A DNA stretch of 64,000 nt, taken from NCBI GenBank assembly GCA_022836615.1, contig MU405238.1, forward strand, positions 62,001-126,000, given 5' to 3'. The notes under the pieces were generated by a model that was not told the DNA's origin, did not search any database, and was given only the letters and a program-made list of their open reading frames with translations. Positions 60,907 to 64,000 of the stretch are shown here, piece after piece. Made by a program: the position numbers and the translations under genes. Origin of the DNA: Annulohypoxylon bovei var. microspora (lineage: Eukaryota > Ascomycota > Sordariomycetes > Xylariales > Hypoxylaceae). How positions within the stretch are numbered: the stretch's first letter is position 1; each line of letters opens with the position of its first letter.

Positions 60907-61996
60907 CTAATGCTTCATATCTTGGACGATCTTGGAGGCGCCAGCAAAGTTTAACTCCTCCATCGTTTCTTCCCATATCCTCTCTCTCAAAACCTGCCCT
61001 TCTTTCGTGTAAAAAAGCGAGAGATGCCTATTCGATAGTTAGTTTAAGTGTCAACATCACTAAGAGAGGCATTTCATACGGTTGGATAATCCAGTCGCTA
61101 ATATAGCTCCCGTGGCTCTCCTTGCCCATGTCGATAACAGCACTGAGGATGGCGTTCGCGCCAGTCTGCACATTCCTGCCATTTATATTCTCGAAGATGG
61201 AGTACATTAACCTTCCGAAGAAACCCATCTCCACGTCGGTGCCGAACTCGGTACCTTTGCAAAGACCCGGGTTGGTCGTATTGATGATCACGTCGTCGGC
61301 GCTAACATACTCCGTGAGCTTAGAGATGAAAAGTTGCTGCAGTAGTTTACTCCGCGGGTAAGCTGTCATCGGTGCGTAAACGCTAGGGTCGTCGCACTGG
61401 GGAAGCACCGGGCCGGGTGTCTTGAACGGCGGGGCCCAGTATGCCGTGTCGGAGGTTACGATAGAGAGGCGCGGCGGCATCGCCCCCGGCAGCGTCGACT
61501 TCTTAGACTTCAAGACAGGAAGGAGTAGGACAGCCAGTAGAACTGTAGAAAGGTAGTTGATCTGGAAGGTAATTTCGTGGTTGGTAGTTTCGTGAGCCTG
61601 AAAAGAATCAGTCCGCAGACCGGCATTTAGGAGCACGATGTCTATGCGCGGGAGAGTGTCGCATTTCTGCGCGAACTCTGTGATGGACTCGTAAGACCCC
61701 ATTTCAATAAGCCAAACTGAGATGGTCGAATTTGGGAATTCTCTCCTCAGCTTAGCGGCGGCTGTGTCGCCTAGATCCTGTGATCTCACGGCCATGACTA
61801 GGTGAGTGAGGCCTAGTTGGAATAGCTGTCGCGATGCTTCAAACCCGAGGCCGGAGTTAGAGCCGGTCACGACAGCCGTCTGGCCCGAGAGATTTGTCCC
61901 TTCCGGGAACGGCTTCTGGTGCATTAACCATTGGCGGTAGAAGAACCCGATAATATGGGTCTCGAACGCAGCTCGATGCTCAAGATGTTGGGACAT
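60907..61996 (-). CDS. Short-chain dehydrogenase/reductase (retinol dehydrogenase-like)
   Basis: Two exons, 61996-61080 and 61027-60907. The 52 bp intron removes what looks like an early stop, and the second exon adds LFYTKEGQVLRERIWEETM, a typical SDR C-terminus; 345 residues. The Rossmann motif is TGSNSGLGF (TGxxxGxG), with LNAGL (NAG), a catalytic-Ser strand RLSIVTSDTAYW and the active-site YPRSK (YxxxK). The spacing and QKPFPEGTNLSGQTAVVTG opening are those of large fungal SDRs near retinol and WW-domain oxidoreductases, which use NADP(H). Substrate unknown. It lies between an MFS transporter and a GST, which allows but does not prove a role in small-molecule conversion. Confidence 0.92.
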
Positions 61997-63017
61997 GCTT
62001 AAGGTGTGTGTATGCCTACCTGGACAGGTAGGTAGGGAGGTGAGTATTCGAGGCTTGGTTGGTTAGAACAATATAATTCCAAGTTATAAATTGAGCAGGG
62101 TAGCATCGGTGTTAAGCAGTCCTCGATCAGTAGATTTGCTTGTCTACCTAGGTAGCTATTCTGTTCTCCCTCCCTACCTAAGTATATAGCCTCCTCTGTC
62201 TTCTTACATATAGTGACTGCAGCACTTGTGTTACCTTGTCATGTTTCGGCCCATTGTATCATTCCGCTACGCGGCAGGTTGTTAGGGCCCGGGGCGTTCG
62301 ACAAATCAACGTGCCCATCTGGTGCCTAACGTGACGCATCAAACGGAGGTATCGGTTGTTCGGGTGCCGTTGAAATTGCTAGATTATTATTTCCTGTCCA
62401 GGTATCATCGTGAAAAGACATCCGTGAATGTCGCACCTTAGGAATGCCGTGCTGACTTTTCAGGGAGGAATTGAAGCTGACCAACCTCACCAACCTCATC
62501 ATATGTAAGCACGGTATCCCCCAATGATCCTCCACCCGTTCATATTAATAGAGAGTAGGTAGGCAAGAGTACCTAGGTAAGTATCTAAGTGAATTCGGAC
62601 TTAGCAAAGTCGCAAAGCGCCGACTTGTCATGCAGCTAAAAAAGCATGATTAGATCAGAGACAAGGCTGGTTGGTAAAAGCATCATGGATACAGGTAGGT
62701 ACTTGAATAATACATCCCGGCTTGCAGAGCCGGCCGACTGGCTCGGGACCGAAAGCTCGTGAAACTCCATCTCTCCCTTTCGACAGTTTCCAATCCGTAA
62801 TGCTGACCGCCTAAGCTCTGAGCAATATATTTTCATCCCTCGGATCTTAAGGCTCATAGTTCTTAACGTCTTTTAGGCATCTTATGTCACAGGTTCTTAG
62901 TAACAGAGTATGCGTACGTAACCCTTTATTCAACTAAATGTTAGATCTGGGTCATATCACTAATGAGAAATATGATTTCTTAGCTACTTGGGTACTTAGA
63001 TGTCTTATCATCCCCCC
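61997..63017. other. Intergenic region; no supported gene
   Basis: 1 kb between two minus-strand genes. It contains TAGGTAGGTAGGGAGG at about 62028-62043 and TACCTAGGTAGC at 62145-62156, otherwise only short frames without recognisable content. Confidence 0.5.
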
Positions 63018-63777
63018 CTACAGTCGTCCGCGGGATTGGGTGGCTGCCGCCACGGCTTTATGCATAGGCGGAGGAGCAGCCCTGATCAACTGGTCAATTT
63101 GCAGATCTGGATCTCCTTTTTCCATCGCTCGCTTGTACCCGTCTCTTGTGGCGACACGCTTGAGATAGGATAAGATGTTGGGGTAAGCTCCGAGGTCGTA
63201 CGGTGCGAAGCAACGCATCGTCGTAAGGCAGGTAAAATTCATTATATCTGCCGCGGTGAACTGCTCGCCCGCGAGCCAGGGTATCTTGGATAGGCGCTGG
63301 TCCATAAATTCGGAGAGTTGTTTTCGTCTAGCACTATTGCGCTTCACCAACTCGTTTCCCTCGTCTAGTCTAGCCCGAGACAACGACATGCCAAGTAGCA
63401 GAGCAGGCTGCAGAGTGCCGTTCGCGAAGTCTCGTCTCACTGTTAGCCGCCGTCTTTTCTACCAGAGATCACTTTTCTCCCTTACGGAACCAGTATAGAT
63501 ACTCAGCATAGTCCTTGTCTCCCGGGTTGAGCGCCAGTTTCCCATTACCCCGAGTCCGCAAGATATATTCCACGCAAGCGCCTGATTCAGCTATTTTAAC
63601 GTCGCCGTCTTCGATGACAGGCGCCGACCCCAACGGATGCAACGCCTTGTACTCCGCCGGGGCCATGATCGGGGCTCGGTCGTACTTCTGCAGCTCATAA
63701 TCGATCCCGAGCTCTTCGCAGAGCCAGACGACTCTATCCGACTGCGACACCCCGAGATGGTGAACGGTGAGAGTCAT
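63018..63777 (-). CDS. Glutathione S-transferase
   Basis: Two exons, 63777-63486 and 63430-63018, with a 55 bp intron; 234 residues. The N-terminal thioredoxin-like domain reads MTLTVHHLGVSQSDRVVWL, with the glutathione-binding cis-Pro region GSAPVIEDGD and the IAESGA motif (Glu-Ser contacts to the gamma-Glu of GSH). The splice joins YLYWF to HFANGTLQP, the usual junction between the two domains in fungal GSTs. The all-helical C-terminal domain includes WLAGEQFTAADIM. It conjugates or reduces small electrophiles with glutathione in the cytosol. The AG used is the third of three close candidates, chosen because it alone gives a continuous frame. Confidence 0.93.
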
Positions 63778-64000
63778 CTTGGCGAAAGTCGCGGTGATTT
63801 CACCTTGGGTTCTTGGTACTAGCCGATAGATGAGGTGAGTAATGTACCTATACTACACGTTAATTCTAAAAAAGACTACCTGATATTTATATTATTGTCA
63901 GTGTTCAGGGGATAGTGAGGGGCCGGAAAGAACTCTACCCGTCATCTAGAATGGGGAACATTTATTAGTAGCCACTTGCCTACTGCTGCACGGCAAGTAT

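Noticed and set aside
61028..61079. Apparent truncated C-terminus of the SDR (frame stops soon after QPYEMPLLVML)
   Set aside because: This is read-through into a 52-bp intron; splicing restores a normal C-terminus ending KIVQDMKH.
1..64000. CRISPR array, prophage, rRNA operon or bacterial-type defence island
   Set aside because: No regularly spaced repeats, no bacterial operon structure and no rRNA-like sequence; the intron-rich genes show a fungal nuclear genome.

Overview
The window is a stretch of nuclear DNA from a filamentous ascomycete (Pezizomycotina, most likely Sordariomycetes; this placement is an inference). The evidence is many short spliceosomal introns (about 45-200 bp, GTAAGT-like donors, CTAAC-like branch sites), long AT-rich intergenic stretches, and gene families typical of such fungi: ferrichrome-type NRPS, fungalysin, DUF3176 membrane protein, PIR/GPI wall protein, bestrophin-like channel. 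Exon joins were worked out by reading splice signals and checking phase. Every multi-exon model given closes to a whole number of codons.

Layout. 1-9246 (+): the 3' part of a large NRPS, running in from the left edge, with C-T-C-A-T-C-T-C-T-C visible, the pattern of ferrichrome-type siderophore synthetases. 11976-14285 (+): secreted fungalysin metalloprotease. 14921-16630 (-): Nudix/eIF2B-like fusion. 17408-18969 (-): bestrophin-like channel. 20600-22411 (-): membrane-anchored protein of unknown function. 24514-27319 (-): DUF3176 multi-pass membrane protein. 29901-30794 (-): WBP4-like U1-type zinc-finger splicing protein. 31459-32577 (-): PIR/GPI wall protein. 32578-37072: a 4.5 kb stretch with no supported gene. 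37073-40684 (-): Kap123-type importin. 41260-41943: a MITE-like element with 45 bp terminal inverted repeats and a tRNA-like core. 42847-44128 (+): single-pass cell-surface protein. 44916-46532 (+): basic, disordered protein with an in-frame TAG. 47396-48317 (+): dienelactone hydrolase. 48553-50304 (-): URN1/TCERG1-like WW-FF splicing protein. 50916-51910 (+): PAP2 lipid phosphatase. 53340-56646 (+): dynamin-family GTPase. 58221-60200 (+): sugar-type MFS transporter. 60907-61996 (-): SDR oxidoreductase. 63018-63777 (-): glutathione S-transferase.

Most genes are ordinary housekeeping or surface/secretory genes placed singly, and no large cluster is contained in the window. The NRPS may belong to a siderophore locus lying to the left. 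The transporter, SDR and GST at the right end could form a small uptake/detoxification group, but only proximity supports this. No defence system, CRISPR array, rRNA gene or complete tRNA gene was seen. The most unusual non-genic structure is the inverted-repeat element at 41.3-41.9 kb. A dispersed ACCT/AGGT tetranucleotide motif, often palindromic, decorates nearly every intergenic region.
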